Positions 26,745 to 37,188 of a DNA stretch of 52,329 nucleotides are shown here, one piece after another. A program made the translations under genes and the position numbers. Source of the stretch: Sphingobacteriaceae bacterium (GTDB lineage: Bacteria > Bacteroidota > Bacteroidia > Sphingobacteriales > Sphingobacteriaceae); the NCBI GenBank assembly GCA_947479815.1, contig CANKAT010000014.1, positions 1 through 52,329 of the forward strand, written 5' to 3'. The notes beneath the pieces were generated by a model that was not told the DNA's origin, did not search any database, and was given only the letters and a program-made list of their open reading frames with translations. The number at the start of each line of letters is the position of its first letter. Position 1 is the first letter of the stretch.

Positions 26745-27509
26745 CTATTCTTCTGAGTTTAAAAGTTTTGCAGTAAAATAATCGCGATTCATTCTTGCAA
26801 TATTTGTAATAGATATTTCTTTAGGACATTCGGCTTCACAAGCACCTGTGTTGGTACAACTTCCAAAACCTTCAGCATCCATTTGTGCAACCATAGCCTG
26901 TACACGGCGATAACGCTCAGGCTGCCCTTGTGGCAGTAATGCTAATTGAGATACTTTTGCAGAAACAAACAGCATTGCTGAAGCATTTTTACATGCTGCA
27001 ACACAAGCACCACATCCAATACAAGTAGCAGAATTAAATGCTTCGTCGGCTACAACCTTTGGTATAGGAATAACATTAGCATCAGGAGCTCCACCTGTAT
27101 TTACCGAAATAAACCCTCCGGCTACCTGAATTCGATCAAATGCTGAACGGTCTGTTGCAAGATCTTTAATTACTGGAAATCCTTCAGCACGCCATGGCTC
27201 TATAACAATCGTATCTTTATCATTAAAGCTACGCATATGCAATTGGCATGTAGTAATACCTTGCTTAGGACCATGAGGTCGTCCATTGATATGCAACGAA
27301 CAGGATCCGCAGATACCCTCGCGGCAATCATGATCAAAGTGAATTGGGTCATCCCCTTTCTTGATCAGCCCTTCATTTACAACATCAAGCATTTCCAGAA
27401 ATGACATATCTGGAGAAACATGGTCAGCCTGATATGAAACTAATTCACCTTTTGCTTTAGCATTTTTTTGACGCCAAACCTTTAATGTCAAATTCATATT
27501 ATTGCTCAT
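26745..27509 (-). CDS. sdhB: Succinate dehydrogenase/fumarate reductase iron-sulfur subunit
   Basis: 254-residue Fe-S subunit of complex II. 2Fe-2S ligands Cys62, 67, 70, 88 (CREGICGSC), 4Fe-4S ligands Cys163, 166, 169 and possibly 173 ([11 protein letters not shown]), and 3Fe-4S ligands Cys218, 224, 228 ([12 protein letters not shown]). Ordered after sdhA with a 110-base gap of repeat sequence. Whether the complex works as dehydrogenase or fumarate reductase cannot be told from this subunit. Confidence 0.95.
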   Translation of the reverse strand: MSNNMNLTLKVWRQKNAKAKGELVSYQADHVSPDMSFLEMLDVVNEGLIKKGDDPIHFDHDCREGICGSCSLHINGRPHGPKQGITTCQLHMRSFNDKDTIVIEPWRAEGFPVIKDLATDRSAFDRIQVAGGFISVNTGGAPDANVIPIPKVVADEAFNSATCIGCGACVAACKNASAMLFVSAKVSQLALLPQGQPERYRRVQAMVAQMDAEGFGSCTNTGACEAECPKEISITNIARMNRDYFTAKLLNSEE

Positions 27510-27510
27510 T

Positions 27511-27620
27511 GTATTAAGTATTTAGTATGTAGTATATAGTACTTAGACTCTGATCTAAATTATTTTTGACCGGTACATAATTTTAGGGTTTCTAAATACT
27601 ATGTACTAAGTACTTTTTAC
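27511..27620. repeat. Inverted short-word repeat between sdhA and sdhB
   Basis: Two arms built from the word AGTAtTTAGTA(T/C) and variants. The left arm (about 27511-27548) and right arm (about 27590-27620) are mutual reverse complements in parts, for example TAGTACTTAG against CTAAGTACT, so the gap could fold as a hairpin. A TTAGA-N6-TCTAA partial palindrome lies at 27543-27558. It occupies nearly the whole gap between the two genes. Confidence 0.55.
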
Positions 27621-29554
27621 TATTTATAACTTCTTTGTGTTAATTTAACATTTTCGAAAACCAGCTCTTCCTTATGAAGGGATTCAGGTTGATTATCTCC
27701 ATTATATTGCCATGCTGCTACATAAGCATAATTATCATCATCTCTTAATGCTTCACCTTCTGGTGTTTGACTTTCTAAACGGAAGTGACCACCACAAGAT
27801 TCTTTCCTATCAAGAGCATCATCTACCATCAGTTCGCCAAGCTCAAGGAAATCAGCAACGCGGCCTGCATTTTCAAGATTCTGATTAAATTCCTCGTTAA
27901 TTCCAGTAACGATCGCATTCTTCCAGAAATCTTTCCTGAGTTCACTTATTAAACCTTTTGCTTTGATCAGACCTTCTTCAGTTCTAGCCATTCCACAATA
28001 TTCCCACATGATATGCCCTAGCTCACGGTGATATTCAGTAACGGTTTTGTTCCCTTTAAGGCTAATGAGCCTATTAATTCTATCAACAACATTCTTTTTA
28101 GTTTCTTCGAAAGCAGGATGATTAGCATCAATTGCTTTTGGCCCGATAGTAGCTAAATAATCTCCTAAAGTATACGGGATCACAAAATATCCATCAGCAA
28201 GGCCCTGCATCAGTGCAGATGCACCTAAACGGTTAGCTCCATGTTCAGAAAAGTTAGCCTCACCTAAACAATAGAGTCCTTTAACAGTGGTTTGTAAATT
28301 GTAATCTACCCATAATCCACCCATTGTATAGTGTACAGCAGGATAAATACGCATGGGCTGTTTGTATGGATTCTCATCAGTAATCTGTTGGTACATATCA
28401 AACAGATTACCATATTTAGCACGAACAGCATCCTCTCCAAGGCGACTGATAGATTCAGCAAAATCGAGGTATACTGCAATGCCTGAGGTACCAACACCTC
28501 GACCTTCATCTACAATTTCCTTTGCATTACGGGATGCAACATCGCGTGGAACAAGGTTACCAAATGCAGGATATTTTCTTTCAAGGAAGTAATCGCGATC
28601 ATCATCTTTCAATTCAGCTGCCTTTATTTCACCCTTGCGGATTTTTTCTGCTAGTTCTTTTGTTTTGGGAGCCCAAACACGACCATCGTTTCTCAATGAT
28701 TCAGACATTAAAGTCAGCTTGGATTGGTGTTCACCAGTTACAGGAATACATGTTGGATGTATTTGTGTAAAACATGGATTTGCAAAATAAGCACCTCGTT
28801 TATGCGCTTTCCATGCAGCCGTCACGTTGCAACCCATCGCATTGGTTGATAAGTAGAATACATTACCATAACCACCTGTACACAATAGCACCGCATGCGC
28901 TGAGTGAGTTTCAATAGCACCACTGATTAGATCGCGGGTAACTATACCTTTTGCCTCACCATCAATGGTCACAACATCCATCATTTCATGGCGGGTAAAC
29001 ATTTTTACCTTACCTAAATTGACTTGACGGTTCAATGATGAATATGCGCCCAAAAGAAGTTGCTGCCCAGTTTGTCCTCTTGCATAGAACGTACGCGAAA
29101 CCTGAGAACCACCAAATGAACGATTATCAAGTAGGCCTCCATATTCACGGGCGAAAGGAACACCTTGTGCTACGCATTGGTCAATAATATTGACCGATAC
29201 CTCAGCAAGACGGTATACATTACCCTCGCGGGCACGGTAATCTCCACCCTTTATGGTATCATAAAATAAACGGTAAACGCTGTCACCATCATTCTGATAG
29301 TTCTTTGCTCCATTTATACCCCCTTGAGCGGCAATAGAATGTGCCCTTCTGGGGCTATCCTGAAAGCAAAAAGCTTTAACATTATAACCCAATTCTGCCA
29401 GAGAAGCCGCTGCAGAAGCTCCTGCCAAACCTGTTCCAACAACAATAACCGTGTATTTACGCTTATTGGCTGGGTTAACCAGTTTAAGGTTAAATTTATG
29501 TTTGGACCATTTCTCGGCTAAAGGGCCTTGTGGAATTTTAGCATCTAATTTCAT
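27620..29554 (-). CDS. sdhA: Succinate dehydrogenase/fumarate reductase flavoprotein subunit
   Basis: 644 residues. An FAD-binding Rossmann motif [19 protein letters not shown] at about 39-57, and the covalent-FAD His72 in [14 protein letters not shown], mark the flavoprotein family. [15 protein letters not shown] and [15 protein letters not shown] belong to the substrate-binding region. Length is longer than the usual 570-600, resembling the Wolinella and Bacteroidota form that pairs with a single-subunit cytochrome b. Clean frame. Confidence 0.95.
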   Translation of the reverse strand: MKLDAKIPQGPLAEKWSKHKFNLKLVNPANKRKYTVIVVGTGLAGASAAASLAELGYNVKAFCFQDSPRRAHSIAAQGGINGAKNYQNDGDSVYRLFYDTIKGGDYRAREGNVYRLAEVSVNIIDQCVAQGVPFAREYGGLLDNRSFGGSQVSRTFYARGQTGQQLLLGAYSSLNRQVNLGKVKMFTRHEMMDVVTIDGEAKGIVTRDLISGAIETHSAHAVLLCTGGYGNVFYLSTNAMGCNVTAAWKAHKRGAYFANPCFTQIHPTCIPVTGEHQSKLTLMSESLRNDGRVWAPKTKELAEKIRKGEIKAAELKDDDRDYFLERKYPAFGNLVPRDVASRNAKEIVDEGRGVGTSGIAVYLDFAESISRLGEDAVRAKYGNLFDMYQQITDENPYKQPMRIYPAVHYTMGGLWVDYNLQTTVKGLYCLGEANFSEHGANRLGASALMQGLADGYFVIPYTLGDYLATIGPKAIDANHPAFEETKKNVVDRINRLISLKGNKTVTEYHRELGHIMWEYCGMARTEEGLIKAKGLISELRKDFWKNAIVTGINEEFNQNLENAGRVADFLELGELMVDDALDRKESCGGHFRLESQTPEGEALRDDDNYAYVAAWQYNGDNQPESLHKEELVFENVKLTQRSYK

Positions 29555-29599
29555 CTCAGAAATTTATTTTAACCCCGGTTTCCCGGGTATTGTGTAATC

Positions 29600-30382
29600 C
29601 TATTTGAAGAAAAAGTATAATGGCATTGCGGCAAAGGCCAATGGAATCAATACTCCAAAAACCCATACCCCCAAAAAGCGGATAATCGGAACCAGATTGC
29701 TATTATTCCATCCAATGGTCTGAAATGCGCTTTTGAATCCATGAATCAGGTGAAATGACAAAGCAGCCATCGCAACAACGTACAAAAGAACATACCACCA
29801 AGTTTGGAATGCATTGTTAACGATCTTGTACAGATCCTTTGAAACAACGATTTGCTTTCCTGCCTGCACATCTACAATGTCTGAATGAACTAACCTGTTT
29901 GCATCATAGGGTAGTTCTGAAACCTGAATATCTTTGGGGTTTTCGAGACTAATCTCATATTTTGCATACGGTAATTCAGCATTATGGTATTTCCACCAGA
30001 AATCACCCATGTGAACCACAATGAAAATCAACAGTATGGTACCAAGTATTCCCATGTTTCTGGAGGTCCATGGACTATTCTGTCCACCTTTTTGAACAAC
30101 ATAAGCTACTGGGCGCGCCTTTTTGTTAGCTGCAGTCAGCAATAATGCATAAACTGCATGAATGATGATTGATGCATATAACAAATAAGAAACGATTTTT
30201 ATCGGACCGAAATGTGTCATAAAGTAGGCATAGGCATTGAATGCCTGTCCTGCATCATCCTTAAACAACTGTAAATTTCCTACTAAATGTACAATGAGGA
30301 AGGTACAGAGGAAAATGCCTGTGAGGGCCATTACCAGTTTTTTTCCCAATGAGGATGAGAACGTTTTTGCGAGATTGCTCAT
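29600..30382 (-). CDS. sdhC: Succinate dehydrogenase/fumarate reductase cytochrome b subunit
   Basis: 260-residue membrane anchor with about five helices, the single-subunit (type B) di-haem form rather than the paired SdhC/SdhD. Histidines in the helices such as FLIVHLVGNLQLF, SIIIHAVYALLL and LSFHLIHGFKSAF fit haem ligation. First gene of the operon, followed by sdhA after 45 bases. The upstream gap has a TTTAGA-N5-TCTAAA palindrome. Confidence 0.93.
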   Translation of the reverse strand: MSNLAKTFSSSLGKKLVMALTGIFLCTFLIVHLVGNLQLFKDDAGQAFNAYAYFMTHFGPIKIVSYLLYASIIIHAVYALLLTAANKKARPVAYVVQKGGQNSPWTSRNMGILGTILLIFIVVHMGDFWWKYHNAELPYAKYEISLENPKDIQVSELPYDANRLVHSDIVDVQAGKQIVVSKDLYKIVNNAFQTWWYVLLYVVAMAALSFHLIHGFKSAFQTIGWNNSNLVPIIRFLGVWVFGVLIPLAFAAMPLYFFFK

Positions 30383-30475
30383 TACCTTATATTATTTTAT
30401 TATTCAGGAAGTAAATTTATCAATATATGAGAAAAATCATGCAGTTAAATAGCAAGGCGAATAAGAATTTGTCTA

Positions 30476-30492
30476 TTTAGAAACAATCTAAA
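30476..30492. promoter_or_regulatory. Candidate operator palindrome TTTAGA-N5-TCTAAA upstream of sdhC
   Basis: Exact TTTAGA and TCTAAA half-sites with the spacer AACAA, centred about 100 bases upstream of the sdhC ATG. It has the same half-sites and spacing as the palindrome in the nuoA-nuoB gap. Confidence 0.4.
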
Positions 30493-30543
30493 TTTTGATT
30501 TGAAAATTTTGAAGTGTAAAAACCTATGAACCTATCATGAGGC

Positions 30544-30713
30544 ACTGCAAAAATTTGGTCATCTTGAGCATTTTTCATCCTAACCTTTGCCGTAAATTTC
30601 CCGAATTAGGAAAAATTGCTTATCCTAACTAAAGTGTAGGCAATGAAGGATAAGCATTTGCCGACCTGCTACTTTCTAAAATGCTCAATTTTTTAAGATG
30701 ACTTCTGCAACAA
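30544..30713. repeat. Inverted-repeat element between sdhC and the Deg protease gene
   Basis: The ends are imperfect inverted repeats: GTCATCTTGAGCATTTT (30558-30574) is answered by AAAATGCTCA (30678-30687) and AAGATGAC (30695-30702), with flanking TGCA at both outer ends. A nested stem GCTTATCCT (30618-30626) pairs with AGGATAAGC (30647-30655). No ORF is inside. It resembles REP/MITE-like elements of Bacteroidota; I cannot tell if it is mobile. Confidence 0.45.
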
Positions 30714-30818
30714 TGAGAATCTGTTGCTCCTCACAAAAGATCGTTTTTTTGGGAAAGAGTAATAGGTTCTGGTCAAGAAATAGAAAAATAGGGAACTGAA
30801 GCCATGTCGCAAAATTAG

Positions 30819-30850
30819 AAAAGCCTCCCCAAATAATCGAGAAGGCTTTT
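30819..30850 (-). terminator. Terminator after the Deg protease gene
   Basis: AAAAGCCT (30819-30826) pairs with AGGCTTTT (30843-30850), extended by partly paired CCCC/GAGA positions. On the minus strand it is followed by TTTTCTAATTTT. It begins 23 bases after the gene stop. Confidence 0.7.
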
Positions 30851-30872
30851 AAAAAGAAAAAATAGCTAAAAA

Positions 30873-32384
30873 TTACCTAACCTGAAACTGATACCTGATC
30901 TGCATACCATCTGGACTGATCGCATTTACAGTAGCCATATTATTTCTGCCCGAAGAAATGGCAGCTTCTATATCATCCACTTTAGCGATTGGCCGACCAT
31001 TAATTGAGGTAATAATTGTACCCTGAACAATATCCATTTGATCAAAGAAACCTCCTGGCTTAACATTGCTTACCACAACACCAGAACTGATCTTATATTT
31101 CTTTTTAAGCACCTCGCTAGCTGGCGCAAAGTTTGCACCCAAGTTCTTGGTTACTGCACTGTTAGTACTATTATTTGCTGTGCGAACCGAATCTTCGCCC
31201 TTAAGGGTTACATTGGTAAGCAATTGTTTACCATCTCTTAGATAAGTTAATTGAACTTTATCACCTGGGCCAAGTCGACCAATACGCTCCTGAAGATCAG
31301 AAGGTGAAAAAATCTGATTCCCATCTACTTTTGTAATGATGTCACCTTCTTTCAATCCGCCTTGAGCTGCACCACTTCCAGGAATTACTTCATTAATGTA
31401 CAGGCCATTGATTTCTGAAACTCCAAGACGTTTAGATTGTTCTGCATCAAGGCCTGTGAAATTAACTCCTATATAACCTCTACGTACGGCACCAAATTCC
31501 TTAAAATCATTCAAAACTTTCTTAGCAAGATTAATAGGAATAGCAAAACCATACCCTTCATAGCTTCCACTTTGAGAAGCAATTGCTGCATTTACTCCAA
31601 TAAGTTCACCTTTAGTATTCACCAAAGCTCCTCCACTATTGCCACGATTAATTGCTGCATCGGTTTGTATGAATGACTCAATAGCGGTTCTTGCCTGCGG
31701 CTCTCCATCACGATCCTGACTGTTTCCTTGATCAAGGATGCCTATCTGCCTTCCCTTAGCACTTACAATACCAGCTGTTACAGTAGTATTAAGAGCAAAA
31801 GGATAACCTACTGCCAAAACCCATTCACCCACACGCACATTATCAGAATTTCCCAATTTTACTATTGGAAAACCTGTGCCTTCAATTTTAATTAATGCTA
31901 GGTCGGTATTGGCATCTCTTCCAATAACCTTTGCCTCAAGAGAGCGTTTATCTGGCAAGATTACGTCAATCTTATCTGCATTATCAACAACATGGTTATT
32001 GGTTACTATATATCCATCATCAGAGATGATCACACCAGAACCTGATCCTTGTGCCGGACCTTGAGAACGCCTGCGGCCTCCAAAAAAATCTTCAAAAAGA
32101 TCCTGCATCTGCTTATCGCGACCAGAATTGCCTTCGCTAGAATTATTATTATACGTGGTTTTAATATGTACAACAGCTGGAGTAACCGAAGCTGCAGCTT
32201 GGGTAAAGTCAAGCTCACCTGAAGATGAGTTTATAGTTGAGGAAGGATTGTTTGTAAAATAAACTTTTTGTTTATCCTCAAAAGTTCCTCCATCCTGCAA
32301 TTTACTTTCAATCAACTTATACGATCCAATAGCAACTGCCCCACCAAGGCAAGCTGTTAAAAAAGTTATTCCAATCTTGTTCAT
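30873..32384 (-). CDS. Deg/HtrA-family periplasmic serine protease
   Basis: 503 residues. N-terminal membrane/signal segment (about residues 5-21), a trypsin-like domain with catalytic His131 (TNNHVVDNADK), Asp161 (NTDLALIK) and Ser250 (NRGNSGGAL), followed by two PDZ domains (about 285-380 and 410-503, with GYIGVNFTGL and PGGFFDQMDIVQGTIITSING). Probably envelope quality control. Both adjacent genes are divergent or separated, so it is monocistronic with its own promoter and terminator. DegP and DegQ cannot be separated from sequence alone. Confidence 0.92.
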   Translation of the reverse strand: MNKIGITFLTACLGGAVAIGSYKLIESKLQDGGTFEDKQKVYFTNNPSSTINSSSGELDFTQAAASVTPAVVHIKTTYNNNSSEGNSGRDKQMQDLFEDFFGGRRRSQGPAQGSGSGVIISDDGYIVTNNHVVDNADKIDVILPDKRSLEAKVIGRDANTDLALIKIEGTGFPIVKLGNSDNVRVGEWVLAVGYPFALNTTVTAGIVSAKGRQIGILDQGNSQDRDGEPQARTAIESFIQTDAAINRGNSGGALVNTKGELIGVNAAIASQSGSYEGYGFAIPINLAKKVLNDFKEFGAVRRGYIGVNFTGLDAEQSKRLGVSEINGLYINEVIPGSGAAQGGLKEGDIITKVDGNQIFSPSDLQERIGRLGPGDKVQLTYLRDGKQLLTNVTLKGEDSVRTANNSTNSAVTKNLGANFAPASEVLKKKYKISSGVVVSNVKPGGFFDQMDIVQGTIITSINGRPIAKVDDIEAAISSGRNNMATVNAISPDGMQIRYQFQVR

Positions 32385-32425
32385 ATGTTCAATTTAAATT
32401 TTTTTATACAGTGATAATACATTAT

Positions 32426-32455
32426 CAAAATTAATACCAGTTAAACGCAATACAA
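32426..32455 (-). promoter_or_regulatory. Deg protease promoter (TTG-N19-TAATTTTG)
   Basis: On the minus strand TTG (32453-32455) and TAATTTTG (32426-32433) are separated by exactly 19 bases. It predicts a start about 32420 and a 36-base leader before the gene. Confidence 0.7.
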
Positions 32456-32621
32456 GTAATTCTAATATCCTTTTTATGTTAAAAAATGTTAAATTTTTTT
32501 TAGCGAAAGTTGTGATTAATATTCTGAATTAAAGCAATTTCAAATTTAATACCGAAATTTAGATAATATTAGGTCAGGCATTAAGCACGGATCTAGAAAA
32601 TTTGTTTATTTCACACAATTT

Positions 32622-33410
32622 ATGAAATTAAATTTTTTTAAATACGAAGGTGCAGGGAATGATTTTATACTGATAGATAACAGAAACAAATCATTTTCAT
32701 TAATTAATGATACGGATAGCATCAAAAAACTATGCAACCGACACTTTGGTATTGGAGCTGATGGCTTGATGGTGCTTCAAATGAAAAATGGCTTTGATTT
32801 CGAAATGCTTTATTTCAATGCAGATGGCAAGGAAGGAAGCATGTGTGGAAATGGCGGAAGATGTATTGTAGCATTTGCAAATCAGCTGAAATTGATCAAA
32901 AAAGAAACTAACTTTTTGGCAGTTGATGGTTCGCATTATGCCACAATTTCAGAAAATGGCAATTTGGTAAGCTTACAAATGATTGATGTTCAGGAAATCC
33001 AAACAGATGGTGAGGCATTTGTTCTCAACACTGGATCACCGCATTATGTATTGCAAGTTGAGAATCTGGCTTCAAAAGATGTTTATTTGGATGGAAAAGG
33101 TATCCGATATAGTGAACCCTACAATGTAAAAGGTGTCAATGTAAATTTCGTTGAGGACCTTGGCGACCATTATTATGTAAGAACCTACGAAAGAGGTGTA
33201 GAAAATGAAACATTCGCCTGTGGAACCGGAGTAACTGCCGTGAGCATGGCCATGGCAAAGAAAAAAGGTTTGACTGGCAACATTAAAAATTCAATCAAAG
33301 TACCTGGAGGAAACTTAAATGTAAACTTCAATTATGATGGAAATACATTCAATAATGTATTCCTGGAAGGTCCAGCAACATTTGTATTTGAGGGTTCAAT
33401 AAGCCTTTAA
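32622..33410 (+). CDS. dapF: Diaminopimelate epimerase
   Basis: 262-residue PLP-independent racemase converting LL- to meso-diaminopimelate for peptidoglycan and lysine. The two catalytic cysteines are in place: Cys75 (MCGNGGR) and Cys200 (FACGTGVTAV). The N-terminal start KYEGAGNDFILIDN is diagnostic. Promoter not identified by eye. A weak AT-rich hairpin follows about 80 bases after the stop. Confidence 0.95.
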   Translation: MKLNFFKYEGAGNDFILIDNRNKSFSLINDTDSIKKLCNRHFGIGADGLMVLQMKNGFDFEMLYFNADGKEGSMCGNGGRCIVAFANQLKLIKKETNFLAVDGSHYATISENGNLVSLQMIDVQEIQTDGEAFVLNTGSPHYVLQVENLASKDVYLDGKGIRYSEPYNVKGVNVNFVEDLGDHYYVRTYERGVENETFACGTGVTAVSMAMAKKKGLTGNIKNSIKVPGGNLNVNFNYDGNTFNNVFLEGPATFVFEGSISL

Positions 33411-33487
33411 GGCTGAAAAAAAATCTATCTAGAAGATTACAGCAGGTCTAATTACTCTGCGATCATTCCGAAATCCACAAAAAAACG

Positions 33488-33519
33488 ATAACAAAGCTAT
33501 ATTTTATTGTTATTTTTTT
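33488..33519 (+). terminator. Weak candidate terminator after dapF
   Basis: ATAACAA (33488-33494) and TTGTTAT (33507-33513) form a 7-bp AU-rich stem followed by seven T. Strength is low because there is only one G-C pair. Confidence 0.35.
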
Positions 33520-33641
33520 ATTGCAAGGGCACTTTATATCAAAAAATAACATTTCTTTTAAGTGACCCCTAAAACAAGAAAATTCTATTTAAATTTAGAA
33601 TTTTTTATTGGTGAGCTTGCCAATATTTTTTCTAAATCCCA

Positions 33642-36542
33642 ATGTTAAGAGTAGATAGCGAAAAGCCATGTAAAATTGTATATTCAATCTGTAAACATGA
33701 ATTTTTAGGCTTTTTGATCGAACCACATGTTGTACAATTAAATTCAGATAAGGGATTCTCTCTTACTTATCAAAGGCTTTTCAGCACAACTGCGCTCGAG
33801 TTCTCTTCCATATTAAATGAAACGGACTTTAAGCTTATAAAACTTCTTGAAGAAACTGAGCAGGGGCATATTATTAAGCGATATCATAAAAAGGCTATTA
33901 GGCCTGTTGAATATTTTAGGACCATATTTAATGAAAATATTTACGACACGATAAGACCCAAAATTGAAAGGAAAATAGTTGAGGCCTTAAAACTAATTGG
34001 CAACAAAGACCTCTACCTGATGAGTAAAGAAGGCTGGCCAGTAGAAAAAAAACTTAGTATTGCGACTGAACCATCATCGGTTTTATTTCATTTCAGACGC
34101 AATCTGATAGAAACACGATATTTTCCAACCATCAAATTTCAGGGACAACGAATTGAATTTATGTTTAAAGAGGCTCAAATCATTTGTAATCAACCCGCCT
34201 GGTTATTACTGGATGAAGTTCTTTACTATTTTGAGGAAGATGTAGAAGGGAAAAAATTACAACCCTTTCTAAATAAACGCTTTATATCAATCCCTAAATC
34301 TTCTGAGAAAACCTATTTCGAAAAATTTGTTGCCCCGTTAATTGAAAAACATGCCGTTTATGCCGAAGGGTTTGAAATCAGGACAGAGAAATTTGAAGCT
34401 ATCCCTATTTTGAAATTACTTCATTCAGACAGCGAGGTGCCTCAACTGCAATTATATTTTAAATATGGTGATTATATATTCCCATCTGGAAGCGATAGAA
34501 GGGTAACTGTGCGAACAGAGAAGCGCGACAATGACTATATTTTTCATCGAATAAAACGCTCCCTAAGCTGGGAAAAAAATAAGATCAATATATTGCAGGA
34601 GCTTGGCTTAAGCTCATCAGGATCGATTTTTTCAAACGTCTACAATCCTGTAGGCCAGGATAAAGATTTAGAAGATTCTCCTTTTAACATAATCAACTGG
34701 CTTAATGAGCATCACGATGACCTTGAAATCAATGGGTTTTTGTTTGAACAAACCCAAGGAAACAAGCAATATGTAATTGGTCGAAGTAAAGTTGATCTAG
34801 AGATTAGGGAAAATAATGATTGGTTTGACATTCATGCAGTTGTTCATTTTGGACCCTATCAGATTCCATTTATAGATCTCAAAAATCATATTCTCAATAA
34901 GATACGCGAGTTTAAACTCCCATCAGGCGAAATTGCAGTCATACCTGAACAATGGTTTGCACAATACAGCAATCTGCTCCAATTTTCGGAAGGTAGCAAT
35001 CAGCTAAAACTGAAAAAACACCATATTGGCCTTATTAATGATTTCAGTACTAGTGAGCTGGCGATTGTAAGTATGGACAGGAAGCTTAAAAAACTGGCTA
35101 ATTTTGAAGAAATAGAAGAAATCGATATCCCCAAAGCTTTCCATGGAATATTAAGGCCATACCAAAAAGCTGGCTATGACTGGTTTCATTTTCTAAGAAA
35201 ATATAATTTCGGTGGTTGCCTGGCCGACGATATGGGTCTTGGTAAGACCGTTCAAACCCTTGCCTTACTTCAAAAGGTTAAGGAAGATAATCATGAGATT
35301 GGTGTACATACAACTTCACTGATTATAATGCCAACATCACTAGTTTATAACTGGATGAATGAGGCTAAAAAATTTGCACCTAAACTTAACATACACGCAC
35401 ATACCGGAACCTTTAGAAATAAAGACATCGAAATATTTTCGAATTACGATGTGGTCATTACTACTTATGGGATTAGCAGGGTTGATATTGAGATATTAAA
35501 ATCGTTTTTCTATGAATATATTATTCTTGATGAAAGCCAGAATATCAAGAATCCTGCATCAAAATCATTTAAATCAGTAAAAACTTTAAAATCAAAACAT
35601 AAGCTTATTCTGAGTGGCACTCCGGTTGAAAATTCCGTGAATGACCTTTGGACACAGATGTCATTTATTAACCCAGGTTTATTAGGCAGCCAAAGCCTTT
35701 TTTACACTGAATTTGTAATTCCAATAGAAAAGAAAAAGGATGAAGAAAAAGCTTCAAAGCTTCAGGCATTAATAAAACCATTTGTATTAAGGAGAACTAA
35801 AACCCAGGTTGCCACAGAGTTACCTCCAAAAACAGAAAATTTGTTTTACTGCCAAATGAGTGAGGAACAGAAAGAATACTATGAAGAGATAAAATCAGAA
35901 TATCGTAATGAATTACTTCTGAACCTTGAGAGTGGAGGCTTTAAAAAATCACAAGTACAAATATTACAGGGATTAACCAAGCTCAGGCAGATCGCTAATC
36001 ACCCAAGAATGATTGATGAAGATTATACAGGTGATTCCGGTAAATTCGAAAACGTTATTCATACACTCGAAAATGTACTATCTAGAGGGCATAAGGTTCT
36101 TGTATTTTCACAATTCGTCAGGCACCTTGATATTTACCGGAAGTACTTTGATGCAGAAAAAACTCCCTATGTCTATTTGGACGGGGCAACAGCTAAACGT
36201 GGAGAAGTTGTTAAAGAATTTCAGTCAAATAAAGACATCAAGCTCTTCCTAATCTCTATCAAGGCAGGAGGAGTTGGATTAAACCTTACAGAGGCCGATT
36301 ATGTTTTCATTCTAGATCCATGGTGGAATCCGGCAGTTGAGCAACAAGCAATAGACAGGACCCATCGTATAGGACAAAATAAAAATGTTTTTATCTATAA
36401 ATTTATAACCAAGGATACTGTTGAAGAAAAGATTCTTGCCTTGCAAAATAGAAAACGTAAAGTAGCTGAATCATTGATCACAACTGAAGAAAGTTTCGTA
36501 AAATCATTAACTGTAAAAGATATTGAGGATATCCTGAACTAA
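33642..36542 (+). CDS. SNF2-family DEAD-like helicase
   Basis: 966 residues. The C-terminal half is a SNF2/Rad54-type ATPase: DDMGLGKTVQTL (Walker A, near 530), LDESQNIKNP (DESQ, near 628), LSGTPVENSVNDLW, and helicase C-terminal motifs ending in EQQAIDRTHRIGQ near 905. The N-terminal 480 residues are not recognisable to me. Likely nucleic-acid translocase in DNA or RNA transactions. The frame runs from ATG 33642 and ends on a stop that directly abuts the convergent TRIC gene stop. Confidence 0.9.
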   Translation: MLRVDSEKPCKIVYSICKHEFLGFLIEPHVVQLNSDKGFSLTYQRLFSTTALEFSSILNETDFKLIKLLEETEQGHIIKRYHKKAIRPVEYFRTIFNENIYDTIRPKIERKIVEALKLIGNKDLYLMSKEGWPVEKKLSIATEPSSVLFHFRRNLIETRYFPTIKFQGQRIEFMFKEAQIICNQPAWLLLDEVLYYFEEDVEGKKLQPFLNKRFISIPKSSEKTYFEKFVAPLIEKHAVYAEGFEIRTEKFEAIPILKLLHSDSEVPQLQLYFKYGDYIFPSGSDRRVTVRTEKRDNDYIFHRIKRSLSWEKNKINILQELGLSSSGSIFSNVYNPVGQDKDLEDSPFNIINWLNEHHDDLEINGFLFEQTQGNKQYVIGRSKVDLEIRENNDWFDIHAVVHFGPYQIPFIDLKNHILNKIREFKLPSGEIAVIPEQWFAQYSNLLQFSEGSNQLKLKKHHIGLINDFSTSELAIVSMDRKLKKLANFEEIEEIDIPKAFHGILRPYQKAGYDWFHFLRKYNFGGCLADDMGLGKTVQTLALLQKVKEDNHEIGVHTTSLIIMPTSLVYNWMNEAKKFAPKLNIHAHTGTFRNKDIEIFSNYDVVITTYGISRVDIEILKSFFYEYIILDESQNIKNPASKSFKSVKTLKSKHKLILSGTPVENSVNDLWTQMSFINPGLLGSQSLFYTEFVIPIEKKKDEEKASKLQALIKPFVLRRTKTQVATELPPKTENLFYCQMSEEQKEYYEEIKSEYRNELLLNLESGGFKKSQVQILQGLTKLRQIANHPRMIDEDYTGDSGKFENVIHTLENVLSRGHKVLVFSQFVRHLDIYRKYFDAEKTPYVYLDGATAKRGEVVKEFQSNKDIKLFLISIKAGGVGLNLTEADYVFILDPWWNPAVEQQAIDRTHRIGQNKNVFIYKFITKDTVEEKILALQNRKRKVAESLITTEESFVKSLTVKDIEDILN

Positions 36543-37154
36543 TCATTTGGCCCCTATTTTGGGAAGCGTAAGCCTATACTTAACGGCAATGGTTCGTACA
36601 AGAATGATAATGAATACGCTAATAAAGGAATTCATATTATCATCAACTCCAAACAATTTTAATACTACAAATACTGCTGCACCCGAAAGGCATGCGGTTG
36701 CATATATTTCTTTCCTAAAAATAAGCGGTATCTCGTTAATTAAGGTGTCTCTGATCACTCCACCCATTACCGCTGAAAACATTCCCATAATTATTGCAGC
36801 CAGCGGAGAAACTCCAAACTCAAGTGATTTCTGCACTCCAACAACCGTGTAAAGGGCGATACCCAAGGTGTCAAACAGGAAAAATGTCCTTCTATATTTT
36901 AAAATATAATACTTAAAAAAAATAGCAACCAATACCCCTATTGTTATGGCTATCAAATAATTACCATCAGAAACCCAAGCGGGTCGGGTTCCAAGGATCA
37001 TATCTCTTAGTGTGCCACCTCCAACTGCGGTAACAAAACCAGTAAACGTAACCCCAAAGATATCGCGGTACACATTCTTATCGGAGGCAGCCAGGGCCCC
37101 CGAAATTGCAAACACCAAAGTGCCGAGTAGGTCAATATAATATGGTAACTGCAT
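36543..37154 (-). CDS. TRIC-family (UPF0126/YadS) membrane protein
   Basis: 203 residues with several membrane helices. The repeat segments GFVTAVGGGTLRDMILGT and GMFSAVMGGVIRDTLINE (the two halves of the UPF0126/TRIC fold) are clearly visible. Bacterial members are proposed cation channels or glycine transporters; the role here is unproven. It is the last gene of the rbfA-aat cluster and ends on the convergent helicase stop. Confidence 0.85.
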   Translation of the reverse strand: MQLPYYIDLLGTLVFAISGALAASDKNVYRDIFGVTFTGFVTAVGGGTLRDMILGTRPAWVSDGNYLIAITIGVLVAIFFKYYILKYRRTFFLFDTLGIALYTVVGVQKSLEFGVSPLAAIIMGMFSAVMGGVIRDTLINEIPLIFRKEIYATACLSGAAVFVVLKLFGVDDNMNSFISVFIIILVRTIAVKYRLTLPKIGAK

Positions 37155-37188
37155 TTTTTTTAAAAAATCTAGCTTAATTTAGTGATTT

